Shown: positions 1 through 11,109 of the stretch, one piece after another
How positions within the stretch are numbered: the first letter of the stretch is position 1
Layout of the letters: every line of letters starts with the position of its first letter
Assembly: GCA_001465935.1 (NCBI GenBank)
Contig: LNKV01000013.1
Location: 124,001-188,000 of the forward strand
Length of the DNA: 64,000 bases
Reading direction: 5' to 3'
Source: Clarireedia homoeocarpa
Taxonomy: Eukaryota; Ascomycota; Leotiomycetes; Helotiales; Rutstroemiaceae
Notes under the pieces: model-generated
Told to the model about the DNA's origin: nothing
The model's input: only the letters and a program-made list of their open reading frames with translations
The model's database searches: none
Program-made: the position numbers and the translations under genes

Positions 1-339
1 TCGGCCTCTCCGCTGAATGTGCGAATGGGTCGAATTTGCACGGTGGATTTGATCGAGCTGGCGAATGTGATCTTCGGGAATGCGGCCTATGTGCTCGGCC
101 TGTGACGTTGGTGCAGTTGTTGTTGGGGTTTGGCTTGACTCTTTTCCAAAGCCTAGAGCAGCGAGACGAGCAGCGAGACCAGGTGAAGGCTTTCGCACCT
201 GTCTTGGTCTTCGTTCTTGTTCTCGTTCTGGAGTCGACGGGCTGGAATCATGGGATTGTAAGGGTGAACTCAAATTGTATTCCGACCGGGGTCGCAAAAA
301 TGTATCTGATCGCGATAGCGCGTCTCGAAGCGCTGTCAT
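1..339 (-). CDS. N-terminal part of an unrecognised protein, running off the left edge
   Basis: Reading the minus strand from an ATG at 339-337 gives 113 uninterrupted codons to the window edge. An in-frame TGA lies 36 nt upstream of the ATG, which supports it as the start. The protein begins MTALRDALSRSDTFLRPRSE, continues through a Ser/Pro/Arg-rich stretch, then a short helix-like segment LAARLAALGFGK, then a charged segment around GRIPEDHIRQLDQIHR. This looks like real protein: a disordered Ser/Pro-rich N-terminus followed by a conserved-looking helix. It has no signal peptide or membrane segment. I do not recognise the family. The rest of the gene lies left of the window, so length and function cannot be judged. 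The overlapping plus-strand frames look like shadows. Confidence 0.6.
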   Translation of the reverse strand, partial: MTALRDALSRSDTFLRPRSEYNLSSPLQSHDSSPSTPEREQERRPRQVRKPSPGLAARLAALGFGKESSQTPTTTAPTSQAEHIGRIPEDHIRQLDQIHRANSTHSHIQRRGR

Positions 340-2997
340 TGGAGTAGATTTGAACAATCTAACCTTGAGGGAAATTCATTGAGTTGGATGGCGCAAAAGC
401 GGCTCTTGAGGGTTTTCGTTTACATTGAACGAAAAGCAAGATTAAATTGTGAATGATGGCCTGAAGTGAATTGATGCAGGATGCGTAAACTTATTCTAGG
501 AGCAATTCTGGGTGACCGAACTGGTTTTACTTGTGCAAGTACCGATAAGTTAGGAGATTGGTTGGATCCACGGACCTAGCTACCTTAGCTAGTCGTTCAG
601 CGAAATGAGGACGTCTCGTTTCCTTTCGAAAGGGACCCGTTCCTGACTTTGTGCGATGGAGCAATAGATAGACAGATACGGCAGATAGCGAGGCCAACGA
701 GGCCAACGAGGCGGCGAGTGGACAGAGACGAAGAGGTGAATGTTTTTTTGGATCTGGTATGCAATGTAATCTTAATGAATGATTGAAGAAGGGTGTGCAA
801 AGAGCGGATGGGATATAAGGGTTATGAAGGAGCAACGAGGAATTGGAATTGGAATTTGAAATTTCCCACGCAGCCAAAGGGTAACCGCAGACCGCAGACC
901 GTGGACGGGTAGACTGTGGACGGGACCGTGGACTGGACCGTGGACCGTAGATCGTCGACCGTAGACCGTTCAGAAAGAGACAAATATGTATCTATCGAAG
1001 GATTGACTTATTTGTTCTTAACCGTGTTAACTTGGCAAGGGATTCATGGGGAGCATGTTTGACCTGGAGGAACTCGGGAGTTTTGTGCAAGCCCGGCTTG
1101 TTTCGAGACATTTAAATTTTCTTCAATCTTACAGTGCAGAATAACAGGACAGGACGCCTCAGCGTGTACGAAGCACAAGCACCAGCACCAGCATAAGCAC
1201 CAGCACAAGCACCAGCACAAGATTAATATTGTACAATGTCCGTCCGTACCTTTCTTTGGTGCTTTGGAATCTTTACTTCCGTACCAAAAAAGTACTTTGT
1301 AATCTTACCAGTCCCATTCAGCCCCATTCAGTCCCATTCTCCTACACGCGTGGTTGGCTGTTGTTTCCCTCCCCTCCATAAACATCTCGTCATCGAACAA
1401 TTCTGCGAATGCCTAGGCCAACGATGGTGCTTGATTCCCGGTGAGCCTGCAGGTGGAAGGTACAGTAGTATCCACTGCTTCTCCGTTTTATGCATGCGCC
1501 TGTCTGCCCGAGCTACCTGGCTACCTAGCTACCTGGCTCGCAAGTGAGGGAGAGCATGAGCATGGACCAACCAAGGGGGATCCATTCATTCTTCTCAAGC
1601 TGAAACAGCTGGCTTGTTATGAAAGTATATCTGGAACAGACCGAAGATATATTTCCTCCTTCGACGAGAGCTATCAATTCTTCTCCATTAATTGTGTATT
1701 CTGCACCGAGCACCGAGCACTGATTACCGAGCACTGAGCACAGAGTACGGAGTATTGAAAAGGGATTGACGTCCTCCATTCTCCATTCTCCATCCTCGTG
1801 CAAGTACTCCCAGTAAATAAATACATGCAGGGGAAAGGGGACATGTTTTTCTAGAACACCTTTCGAAGGACTCTATCTTTCCACACACTTGTATTGTATG
1901 TAGTCTCTCCCATGCAGCTCGTCTCATGGCAAACAAGTATTGTCCATAGCCTGCATATATTTGCTTGTCACCTCTCCCACTATTCCAACGTTCTCCTGCA
2001 GTGCAGCGGCTTGTCCAAGTTATGAGTAGGAGGCCCGCCCTTTCTGCACGTAGCACTGGCTTGCAGCTGGATTGTGCTACCCAGTTGCTACTATAGTATC
2101 AATAGCTTCTCCCCCACGGTTGCCCTCGTGATGAATCAGCCAGCGGGAAGCGTTCTACGGCACAATGATGTCTGCCCTCCTGATGCGCCCGATGCTTTGC
2201 CGGCTCGCATGGAGAATTCTGGAAGCAACGGTCGACCCGTATTCTACCACCATTTGATGTCCGAAGTATCTGATGTTTTATGATCGTGCACATGTGGGAT
2301 AGGCCAGATATGAACTTCATCCATTCAACATACCATACTCCGTACTCGCGCCTCTGAATTCTAGGAAATCGAGAAGAAGGCCACGATACCTCTTGAATAA
2401 CAACTGGAGATATACTTGATGTTATACGCTAGCTGCTTTCGAAGTAGCGGCGGCCTCTGTCGGCGAACAGGACCCCGGCTTTCCCCCAATCTTTCAACAC
2501 TTCCCCACGAACTCAACTCCACAGTACGAGCACCGCACTGCACCACACCGCACCGCACCTAATTAACTAAGTCATTGCTTCGAGTGATCTTCCAAAGGGT
2601 CCAAATACATCCTCCTCCTTCAATCATCCATTGACCTGTCTTGGATCTTTAAATGCAGCTTTGCACAGGCAATACTGCTAGTAATGATACTGGCTATTTC
2701 AAGATATTCAGGGTTCTTCTAGATCCCAATGTCAAGCCCAAGGTATAATTTCAAAACCAACATTGCTTCCTTTCGACCATCAAAGGCCACTTGGCTAACA
2801 CAAAGTTCTTCAGAGGTTCTGCGAATGAGCAGAACCATATTAGTAAGTATCCTGAAAGCTTTCCTGCCTCTCATCCGTTGCACAGGGCTGGTGACACTTT
2901 TTCGTCTGAACACAAGTTGATTGGTCTCCCAACCACTAGCTCTTCCTCACTCGAACGTTATTGCGATGATCGGAGGTAATTGAAACATCGCTAACAA
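340..2997. other. Intergenic region with short tandem repeats
   Basis: I see no convincing gene in these 2.6 kb; the short frames on both strands have no recognisable domains. Two imperfect tandem repeats stand out. At about 886-969 there is a run of ACCGTGGAC/ACCGTAGAC-like units. At about 1171-1222 there is a run of AGCACAAGCACC-like units. The stretch from about 2600 to 2997 may carry the promoter and any unseen upstream exon of the transcription-factor gene that follows; it contains several donor-, branch- and acceptor-like sequences but no clear coding exon. Confidence 0.5.
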
Positions 2998-5242
2998 ATG
3001 CATCTAGAAAACGATACGAACACCACATCTACCTCCGCTAACACCTTTGGCAATCTACGCTTTCGACATGGATCAAGTGCCCGGTATGATTCGGATTTCA
3101 AGGACCAAGTATGGGTGAAAACATCTGGAAAGAGTAAGAGCTTCTAGGTGGCATTGTTCTCCGTAATTTCGAGCATTCATCTGACACAGCTATCAAGTTT
3201 GTTCCGAGTTTGTCGACGAGTTTCCCGAGCTGGATGAGATATATACGGGGAAGCCAAAGCGCGAAAGCACCATCACCTCGGATCAAGATGCAGAGCAGAC
3301 CAGAACTCCCCAAACGAGCATTACTGAGTCAATTGAATCAACTTCTGCTAACCGTCGGAAGACACCCAGAAGCTCTTTCTCTAGACCGAGCGTGCCGTCT
3401 CTCGTAAAGAGACGGAGAGCCGATGATGATGAGAATTCATCTCCTGTTTCCACCAAACAGCATCAGCCTATGGTTTCATATCCAAGAAGGCCAGCTAGGA
3501 TGAACGGAGCCACTGCCGAACCCGAAAGCATTTTTGGAGTAATGACTCAAACACCAGTTGTGCCTGCGGTATCTACCTGGGACAGTTGCTCTTTCACACC
3601 TCAGGAGCTGAACTTCCACGATCAAGTCGTAGACGATCTAGATCAGATGAAAATACAGGAGGCGTGTCTCTTGAGGTACTTTGTAGATGAACTGGCCTGC
3701 TGGGTATGTCTTCTTGCCTGGGTTTTTGAAATAATTCTGATAATCATAGTTCGATCTATGTGACCCTGATCGACATTTCGCGATGGTCGTACCACATCGA
3801 GCAAAACACTGCCCGGCATTACTAAATGCTATTTATACTGCATCAGCGAGACATCTTTGTCGACTAGATCAGTATAAAAAGAACGGTTTTGTCGAGTACC
3901 AGGGCAAACGCCTGTCCAATCTGCAAATAGAAACCGCGGTTATGTATCATAGCAAATGTATCGAACATCTCGTGTCTGTGTCGGGTGATTTAGAAGCAGT
4001 ATATGATGAAAACTTACTGGTTGCTTCTGTAATATTACGGTTTTATGAAGAGGTTGATGGTGAGTTATTCCCACCCAGGTCTAAATCTTTGGCTGACATA
4101 CTGCAGCCCCTTTGAGCGGCGGAGATTGGGAAACAGCTCAAAAAGGGACGCAAGTGTTCATCACCGCCCAAGCATCAGCAGATCTCGATAGCGGTCTTCG
4201 AAGAGCTGCATTCCGTGTTGCATATCGGCAAGAAGTATTCATGGCGTTTGTTCGGCAAAGACCATTTCTTATGCCTTTGAACTGCCATGAGTATCGATCC
4301 CTTGAATTCACCGACGATCATTCATGGGCATATCGAACAATTGTTCATTGTGCGGATGTGTTACAGTATTGCTATGGTGAGCATAATAACAACAATAGTG
4401 ATTATGACATGCTGGTTCAGTATCATGAAGGCTGGGAAAGCTTGCGTCCGCAATCGTTCGATCCAATTTACGAGAAAGCGGTAACTTCAAATCGAAGACA
4501 CATTTTACCTGAGATATGGTATATGTCTGATTGTCATGGTATGCGAACCCATTTCTGTCTTTTCCTTATATGTGGATGTATATGATCTGACAGTGTATGT
4601 AGTTACTGCCCATCAACATATGGACATTGCACAAATACTACTTACCACTTACAACCCACGCATTCCTCGATTGGGACCAAGCCATCGGGCAGCGATGCAA
4701 AGGATCGAGGTGGGTACCACACGAGATTTCCAATATTTCTGAGCCCAAAGACCGAAAGAAACTTGCTAATTACTTCCACACAGGCAAAGGTAAATGCAAT
4801 AGTCAAACGTCTCTGCGGCGTAGCCATCTCGAATCATCGCTCACCACCAGCACTGAATACAGCTTGTATGGCTATCTCGATGTGTAAGATCTCCCTGGCT
4901 CTCTATCTCTTTGTCTTTTCCACTCACACGAACGTAATGGACCAACAACCAGCTGACTTGAAAACAGGCGGAGAACAAATTATAGATTCAGAAGAACGAG
5001 CAAGTATCCTTGAGGTGTTAATATATACAGAGAAGAAACATGCATGGCCTACGAAAGCGATCCAGAATCGTTTGGTAGAGGCCTGGGGTGGGGAAATAAA
5101 TATGCGGATGGGGATAGGGATGAGTGAGACTGCGGGCACAGTTGTACCTGGAACTAGGGGTGCAGGCATGGGAATGGATGGAGAGGTGGGTTTGGGAGGC
5201 GAGGATGATGATCTAGTCACGATTGATGAGTGGTTGTCATAA
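2998..5242 (+). CDS. Fungal-specific transcription factor (Fungal_trans_2 type), seven exons
   Basis: Proposed exons are 2998-3133, 3198-3703, 3750-4059, 4107-4538, 4603-4709, 4784-4883 and 4968-5242. All junctions keep frame and give about 621 residues. Family hallmarks are the N-terminal block FRHGSSARYDSDFKDQVWVK followed by CSEFVDEFPELDEIY, a basic patch KRRRADDD, and the helical regulator domain with WFDLCDPDRHFAMVVPHRA, PALLNAIYTASARHL, EEVDAPLSGGDWE and an IIDSEER-type C-terminus. Proteins of this class (ARCA-like C6 factors) are nuclear regulators, normally with an N-terminal Zn2Cys6 cluster. No CxxC..C..C cluster is visible in the exons or in about 350 nt upstream, so either an upstream exon was missed or the DNA-binding domain is absent. 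An in-frame TAA sits just before the chosen ATG. The target genes cannot be inferred. Confidence 0.8.
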
Positions 5243-7217
5243 AACTGACAATTATCTGATAAGATGAGTTTTGCTATTGCTGGGGTTGGATCTTCGTGAG
5301 GGTTCTTGGAAAATGGACGAGCAACGTATGAAAGGAAGAAACTCGAGAACAATTGCACGATCTAGAGGATGCAGATTTTGCGAATCTCTGCTCTTTGATT
5401 AGACATTAGATTCCCTAAGTAGGTAAATACGTAGATCGATAGATAGATAAAGCAATCGGCTGGATGGATCACCATCATCATGTCTTATACATAGCAAAAG
5501 AATTGGTAGATCTCGTCAAGAGTGAGCGGTTCCAAAGCCCTGTCGTGTGTGAGTGAGTGAGTGAGTTAGTATCCGTGTGTATATATATATGTGTGTGTGT
5601 GTGTGTGTCTATTAATTAACACATTCAGAAGAAGGCTGGTTAAGTTAGGTTAGCTTGCTTTTTTTTTTCCTTCTTCTCTTGGTTGCATGCATGCATCGAT
5701 CGGTCTTTTTATTGTATTTTATTTTATTTTTGGGATTGAGATTGGGAGGATAGATGTTTGTTTTGGAGGGGAGGCGAGGGGAGGTGAGGGAGCACAGAAA
5801 GGGAAAAAAAGGTAGCGAGCGGATAAATAAGTAAACGAAGGGGGAGGGGGGAGGGAGGGGAGTGCACCGGAGCGGGACTGTATTATTGTGACTGAACGCC
5901 GAACCGGGGGGGGTTTGTCACGTCGGTTGTGGTGATGGATAGATGGATAGATAGACGGATAGAGGGATAGAGCAGCTTGTACAGTAGATCGGAGCGGGGC
6001 AGGGCAGGGCAGAACAGAACAGAACAGAACAGAACAGAGCTGGACTAACTTAGACAAGATAGGTAGATAGATAGATAGATAGACAAGGTAGATAGACAGA
6101 GCGGGGGAATGAAATGGACTGGAGTGGACTGGACATGACAGGATAGGATAGGGCAATGAACGAACGAACAAACGAATGGGATGTATAAGTTAGTAGGTTT
6201 GTTTGTTTGTTTGTGTACTGTACTGTACACACACACACAAGAGGGGTCGATCGATCACAGTAGCAGGAAACTAACTCCAAGGGAAATTATATCATAGCTT
6301 TCGAGCATCTCAATTGATCTTCCACATCATCTACTCCTAACCTATGTCCCTATATACTACGCTACACTACACTACACACTACATCCTTTCATTCAACTTT
6401 TTTTGAATTTGCCTCAAGCAAGTGATCAGTCAAATCAAATCTCTACACACTACACACTATATTCCCACAGCACATAACTTAGTATGTATGACTGTATGAC
6501 CAACCACATCATCATCATCATCATCCCATCATCCACTACACGCAGCCTAGATTTAAGCATTACATCCAAATCCATCCAACTACCCCTCTGCATCCACAAC
6601 GGACGATAGCGTCGTATCCGACGCTTTTCCGTATATCATACATGGCCTAGGCATGTATGAATTGGTATCTTCCATCTTCCTCCCACATCCTTACTCCCTC
6701 TCATCCCCCAAGAACAATCAGTCAAAAGTAGTTAAAAAAAAAAAAGAGTGGTAAAAGGAGAAATAAAAAAAAAGTTTCAACTCCGATCATGCAAGATCTA
6801 GTACAATGATGGCACCGCATCACCAAGAAAAAGGAGGTTCGGCGTATAGTGAGAGAGGGTACAGGTTTTGTGTGCATATCGAGGAACAGATCAGAACAGA
6901 TCAAATGTAATGTCGAGTACGAGATGAGAAGAGAAAAGAAAACGCCCAAAGAAAGGCTCCCGCCCCTTTCCTAGTCTGATATATTCTTTTCTTGGACCCG
7001 GAGCGCCGTGCGTGCAAATAGGATACGATACCCAGTACAGTATATGCAACCAATAGAAAAAAATAGATATAATCGAACAGGGTGTTGTGTGACGAGGGAA
7101 AGAAAATGCGACGCTAATGCTGATGAAAATGAGGGACTGTACAAACAAACACACAAAACGAGAAGATTTGCTATGTAGAGACAGGTGGGTTTGTAATTCA
7201 CAAAAACGAGAAGGGTA
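5243..7217. other. Microsatellite-rich intergenic region between convergent genes
   Basis: This sequence separates the 3' ends of the transcription-factor and kelch genes. It is dominated by simple repeats: GAGT units near 5548-5566, a TG run near 5590-5609, a GATA/GATG tract near 5933-5975, AGAAC pentamers near 6010-6040, GATA units near 6063-6090, GTTT units near 6194-6215 and ACTAC units near 6340-6380. The long minus-strand frames here translate to low-complexity Ser/Tyr/Leu repeats and are not credible genes. The part next to 7217 is probably the 3' untranslated region of the kelch gene. Confidence 0.6.
5840..5860 (+). other. G-quadruplex-type G-run motif
   Basis: Four runs of three or more G, separated by single A residues, occur on the plus strand here. 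This satisfies the usual sequence rule for an intramolecular G-quadruplex. It lies in the repeat-rich spacer between convergent genes. Folding is inferred only from the pattern. Confidence 0.4.
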
Positions 7218-9437
7218 TCATATTCGTGTATCGGTTCCAAGATTGAGCCAACTCATGTCCGAGGAAGGGGTAGGCTGGTGTTGTCGCTGTGGAGGTCGTT
7301 GTGGTTGCGGTTCAGGAAATAGGAAATTATTGGTCGTCGTATCACGGTTGGCGGTTGTGTAGATGCTTGCGGTGTAGGTATTGCTAGGTCGATTATAGGA
7401 CCAGTCATTTTTGGGGACAGCCCAGGACTCCGGATCGCGGTCATGAACGCTTTCTGGAACACCACTCGAGAATGCATCACGTCTGTCGTCATAGGATGAG
7501 GCGTTGCTCACGTATGAGTCTGGTCGTTCAATCTGAGCCGACATTTCTCTGGAGGTGAAAAGGCTTGAAGCAGTGCCAACAGTAGGACTGGCAGATGCCA
7601 CTCTGTATAGCCCACCATCCGATGGAAGTTGAAGTGGTGGGACTAGAGCCGATGTTGTGGTAATTTGACTCGGAAGTCTTTGGGCATTGCTGGCGGTAGG
7701 TAACCTTGGATCAGAGTAGTGTGAGCTGGAATCCGAGCCAATAGTATTTCGTTTCGAGCCTAGACCCAGGAAATTCGTCATTGCGCTTCCACCGGACCAA
7801 TATCTGTTCCAGCCGGAAGACCTCCTTGTACTGCCGCGCCTCGCTCTCCCGCTCGTTCGAGGTCTAGGTGTGACTGTGTCCTGTCCAAATGAAACTTCCT
7901 TCGCCATTGCCTGCTGCGCGTAAGAATTTTCTTGCGCTTGCGGCATAGGGTTGCTAATTGCAGGTTTGTAGTTTTTGTTGAAATGAATGCTCGTATCAGT
8001 TCCAGCGCTTCCATTACCCTTTTCATCATCCCCTCTTCGGTGACCAATACGTCCCATTAATATAGCCATGGACGAGAACGAGCCCTGCGAATCCGATGGG
8101 CCATGTCGTGGGGGCATCTGTCTCGCTGAGTGCAGTTCCGGCAGACCTCTATCAGCAAATTCAAATCCATCCTTCTCCACTGGGAAACCGGTGGCGTTGC
8201 CTTGACGGCGTGCTTCTGATAATTGCTTTCGCTTCCGTTGCCATCTGAACAGGATTAGCCCACCAATGAGGAGTAGAGCTAGTCCTATTATCGAGCCTAA
8301 AACTGCGCCTAGCACTTTGACTGGAAATTTGCTAGAAACTTTACCGGACGACGCAGTTGACGTGGCCGACGTAGCCGACGCAGCAGAGCTTGTAGCGCTA
8401 GTCTCTGTAGTTCCGGTTGGTGTAATCGATGGTACAATAATCTGTTGTGACGAGGATTTCACCAGCATTGCTGTGGCATTCATCCACGTATTTTCCTTTG
8501 CCTGGAAGATGCAGAGCGGATCGTTTTCATTACCACCAGAAATTACTACTTGTCCTAATCCACCCATGGCGACAGAGTAGGACGATCTTGTACTTTTTGG
8601 TGCCAAGGTGCCATTATATGAAGGCCAGTCAGATACGGTTAGCTCAGCCCGTTTAGCAGCTTCCCTCGTGGAGATGATAGCTTCCGCGTTCTGCACCGGT
8701 AAACCAGCACCGTTGATCAAAACTGTCCTATTAACTTGATTTGGTGATACCGTCATGTCAAAAGTATAAAGACTCTTGCTTCCATCATCACCATCCACCA
8801 CCACTGCCTTTATCGCCGAGCTGTTGTACAATGGTGTCGCTAGGCTACTATCTGTTGATCTCCAGGACGTCGACGTGCTGAACTCCATGACTTGAGTATT
8901 TATATCGCTGCCCCCAATATATATTGCCGAGTCGGCTGTCCAAGGAATCAATAGAGGCTGTATAGCAGGTGGTGCAATTGACTGGTAAGATGTAACGTCA
9001 TATGGCTCCGAAGCCTGTATTGTGAACGTCTGACTTGAAGGGAATTTACTACCATCTTGGCTGCCAGCATACATGAGAATCGCATCCGATCCGTTCAGGT
9101 AGACAGCACTATGCCATAGTCGATTTTGTGCCACTAGCGCCGTTGGAGTTATTACCTGCCATTTCCCATCGTCGAAGGTGTATTTTTGAAGTCCTTGATA
9201 ATCTCCGGTATTATTCGTCGTTCCCCCAACAATATACAATGCCGCCTTGCCCTTAGCAGGTGTTGCTTTCACACATACTCCTCCCGATACCGATGTTCCC
9301 ATTGAAAGTTGAGTCCATTTTGCGCCCTGCTCCAGCGACAGCGATTGGAACGCCTCGCTCGTGTATGCGTATAAGGTGTTGTTGTATAATACCGAGCACG
9401 AATCTTGTAAAGGATATTTAGGTTTGGGTAGAGCCAT
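7218..9437 (-). CDS. Kelch/galactose-oxidase-like beta-propeller protein with one transmembrane helix
   Basis: A single exon encodes about 739 residues. I place the start at the ATG at 9437-9435 (MALPKPKYPLQD). The frame extends 15 nt further upstream only through non-ATG codons to an in-frame TGA. Residues 1 to about 330 form a propeller-like region with recurring beta/GG motifs (ALYIVGGTTN, AILMYAGSQDGS, AIYIGGSDIN, QVVISGGNEND) and many N-glycosylation sequons. A Ser/Thr/Ala-rich stalk follows, then one hydrophobic helix at about residues 372-396 (LGAVLGSIIGLALLLIGGLI) stopped by RWQRKRKQ. The remaining 340 residues are a disordered, Ser-rich tail. The topology resembles a surface protein with an outer propeller, but no N-terminal signal peptide is evident. 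Related fungal proteins are often labelled, I believe wrongly, as splicing factor CLF1; nothing here supports a splicing role. Confidence 0.8.
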   Translation of the reverse strand: MALPKPKYPLQDSCSVLYNNTLYAYTSEAFQSLSLEQGAKWTQLSMGTSVSGGVCVKATPAKGKAALYIVGGTTNNTGDYQGLQKYTFDDGKWQVITPTALVAQNRLWHSAVYLNGSDAILMYAGSQDGSKFPSSQTFTIQASEPYDVTSYQSIAPPAIQPLLIPWTADSAIYIGGSDINTQVMEFSTSTSWRSTDSSLATPLYNSSAIKAVVVDGDDGSKSLYTFDMTVSPNQVNRTVLINGAGLPVQNAEAIISTREAAKRAELTVSDWPSYNGTLAPKSTRSSYSVAMGGLGQVVISGGNENDPLCIFQAKENTWMNATAMLVKSSSQQIIVPSITPTGTTETSATSSAASATSATSTASSGKVSSKFPVKVLGAVLGSIIGLALLLIGGLILFRWQRKRKQLSEARRQGNATGFPVEKDGFEFADRGLPELHSARQMPPRHGPSDSQGSFSSMAILMGRIGHRRGDDEKGNGSAGTDTSIHFNKNYKPAISNPMPQAQENSYAQQAMAKEVSFGQDTVTPRPRTSGRARRGSTRRSSGWNRYWSGGSAMTNFLGLGSKRNTIGSDSSSHYSDPRLPTASNAQRLPSQITTTSALVPPLQLPSDGGLYRVASASPTVGTASSLFTSREMSAQIERPDSYVSNASSYDDRRDAFSSGVPESVHDRDPESWAVPKNDWSYNRPSNTYTASIYTTANRDTTTNNFLFPEPQPQRPPQRQHQPTPSSDMSWLNLGTDTRI

Positions 9438-10213
9438 TATTACCTTGCTCAATCGTGGTCGTATTCATTCGTTGTTCCGGCCGTCGGGGTTTCCGATCGA
9501 CGTTATGGATGAAAGGTGGTCCTTTTCGCGTTGTGCTTCTTAGCACATAATGAGGCAGTCGAGTATGAAGGAACCGAGATAAATCTAACAATTCGTGGAT
9601 TAAAGGATGCTATCAAAGCGGCGAAAGGAAGTGGTGGAAGGAAGGTGTGTGGTTTCGAGGGACTTGGAATCGACCGAGTCGTCAACGACGAATATGTGCT
9701 AGCGAAATCAAGCTGCAAATACTCCAACCAAACCAGGCAATCGAAAGAACCGTAGAAGAACACCGTCAAGATGCTCTTTCGAAATTGCTTTTGGCGATGG
9801 CGAAGTTCGTCTCGAATTTTTGGGGTGAAAGGTGTTTGTCAGTGAATCCTCCGAGCGTGGGCAAGCTGAAACAGGCAACGCAACTTGGGATAGTTAAGAC
9901 AAGCCCCAAGCCAGTGCGTTTGTTACTCGGATCATAAAACGGAGGCGACTTTTTCGAAAACACTTTTGGGTGACGCCGCAAAAGAGCGAATTTACAAGAG
10001 AATTGCACCGCGATAGAAAATGCGACGAGCAGTGTACAATGAAAACGAGTGCCAGTGCAGTGAGTGGTGGTATGGTGGTATGAGAAAAAGTGAAGTTCAA
10101 ATGGGCCAGTTAATTCTGTACTCCGTATGGGTCACAAAGCACCAAGTACCGTCCGTAGTAAAGGAGTAAATCAAAGCGGTCGTCGAATAAACAGAGTCCA
10201 GAGTCCACTTCCT

Positions 10214-10238
10214 GGGGGGGGAGGGGGGAGCGAGGGGG
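10214..10238 (+). other. Long G-run cluster
   Basis: Runs of eight, six and five consecutive G lie within 25 nt on the plus strand. The longest run can be split to supply four G-tracts, so quadruplex formation is possible. No gene is adjacent. Confidence 0.3.
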
Positions 10239-10987
10239 CAGCCAAGGTAGGAAGGCCACGAATGGGACACGAGCGTGGATCCGCCCTGTCTCGATCTACA
10301 CCCAATTCCAAGCCGAGGAAATCTGTTTCTAAGTGCTTCAATGCGGACTGTCTATACTTGTACGATTTATTCTCACATGTACGATGCTCCGTCGATGGAA
10401 GAGTGTTGGGTTGATGTCTGCCGTGTCTTCTAAGGTTAGTAGTTGAAGCCAGATTTTCTCCAAGTTTGTTTCTGCGCCGCCACAGGTTATGATTCCAAAT
10501 TTCGAGCAACACAACTTTAGAATCGGCAGCGAAGGGTCTCGGGCTTAGCGAGCAAGGGAGTTGACGAACTCCTTGAATGGGATAATGGTGGAAGAAAAGG
10601 GTGGAAGGTAGAGAGTAAAGTGACGAGGTTCTTCAACTTTTGTTCCAAGCGAGCGGCGTGTAATTCTTTGTTACTGTTACTGTATTCATATCCCGGGCTC
10701 TTTTCATCTTTCCATGCTCTGGTGGGGACAGGAGCTGGCTTGGTGGGTAGAGTGGGATTAGGACGTTACGTTGTGGGATAGACTTGTCTTGCTTTGTTAT
10801 CGATCAGGAGATACAAACGTCCGATCAAGATATATATATCTTATACAGCACAGTAGAGTACGTACTTGCAAGGCTTTGCAGAGCTGGAGGAGGATTACTT
10901 GATGACCTAGTCGATCGAATCGATCTTTCGTAGATATTGCAAGTCTTTATTTAGTAAAGGGAAGGAAAGTGATGGACATGACGGTTA

Positions 10988-11109
10988 GGGAGTAGGCAAT
11001 GGCAATAGGGAGTAGGCAATAGCCAATACAGTAGGCAATAGCCAATAGGGAGTAGGCAATAGCCAATACAGTAGGCAATAGCCAATAGGGAGTAGCCAAT
11101 AGGGAGTAG
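10988..11109. repeat. Tandem array with 40-bp period
   Basis: About three copies of a 40-bp unit alternate GGGAGTAGGCAATAGCCAAT with ACAGTAGGCAATAGCCAATA. Successive GGGAGTAGG starts at 11008 and 11048 give the period directly. The 10-bp core GGCAATAGCC is itself nearly palindromic. On the minus strand the array reads as a meaningless Leu/Tyr/Pro repeat, so I treat it as a non-coding minisatellite. Confidence 0.8.

Noticed and set aside
527..877. 116-codon minus-strand frame
   Set aside because: Low-complexity Ser/Asn/Leu composition, no domain and no splice context.
5719..6280. Minus-strand frames of 63-150 codons rich in Ser, Tyr, Pro and Leu
   Set aside because: They follow microsatellite tracts and have no domain or consistent codon use.
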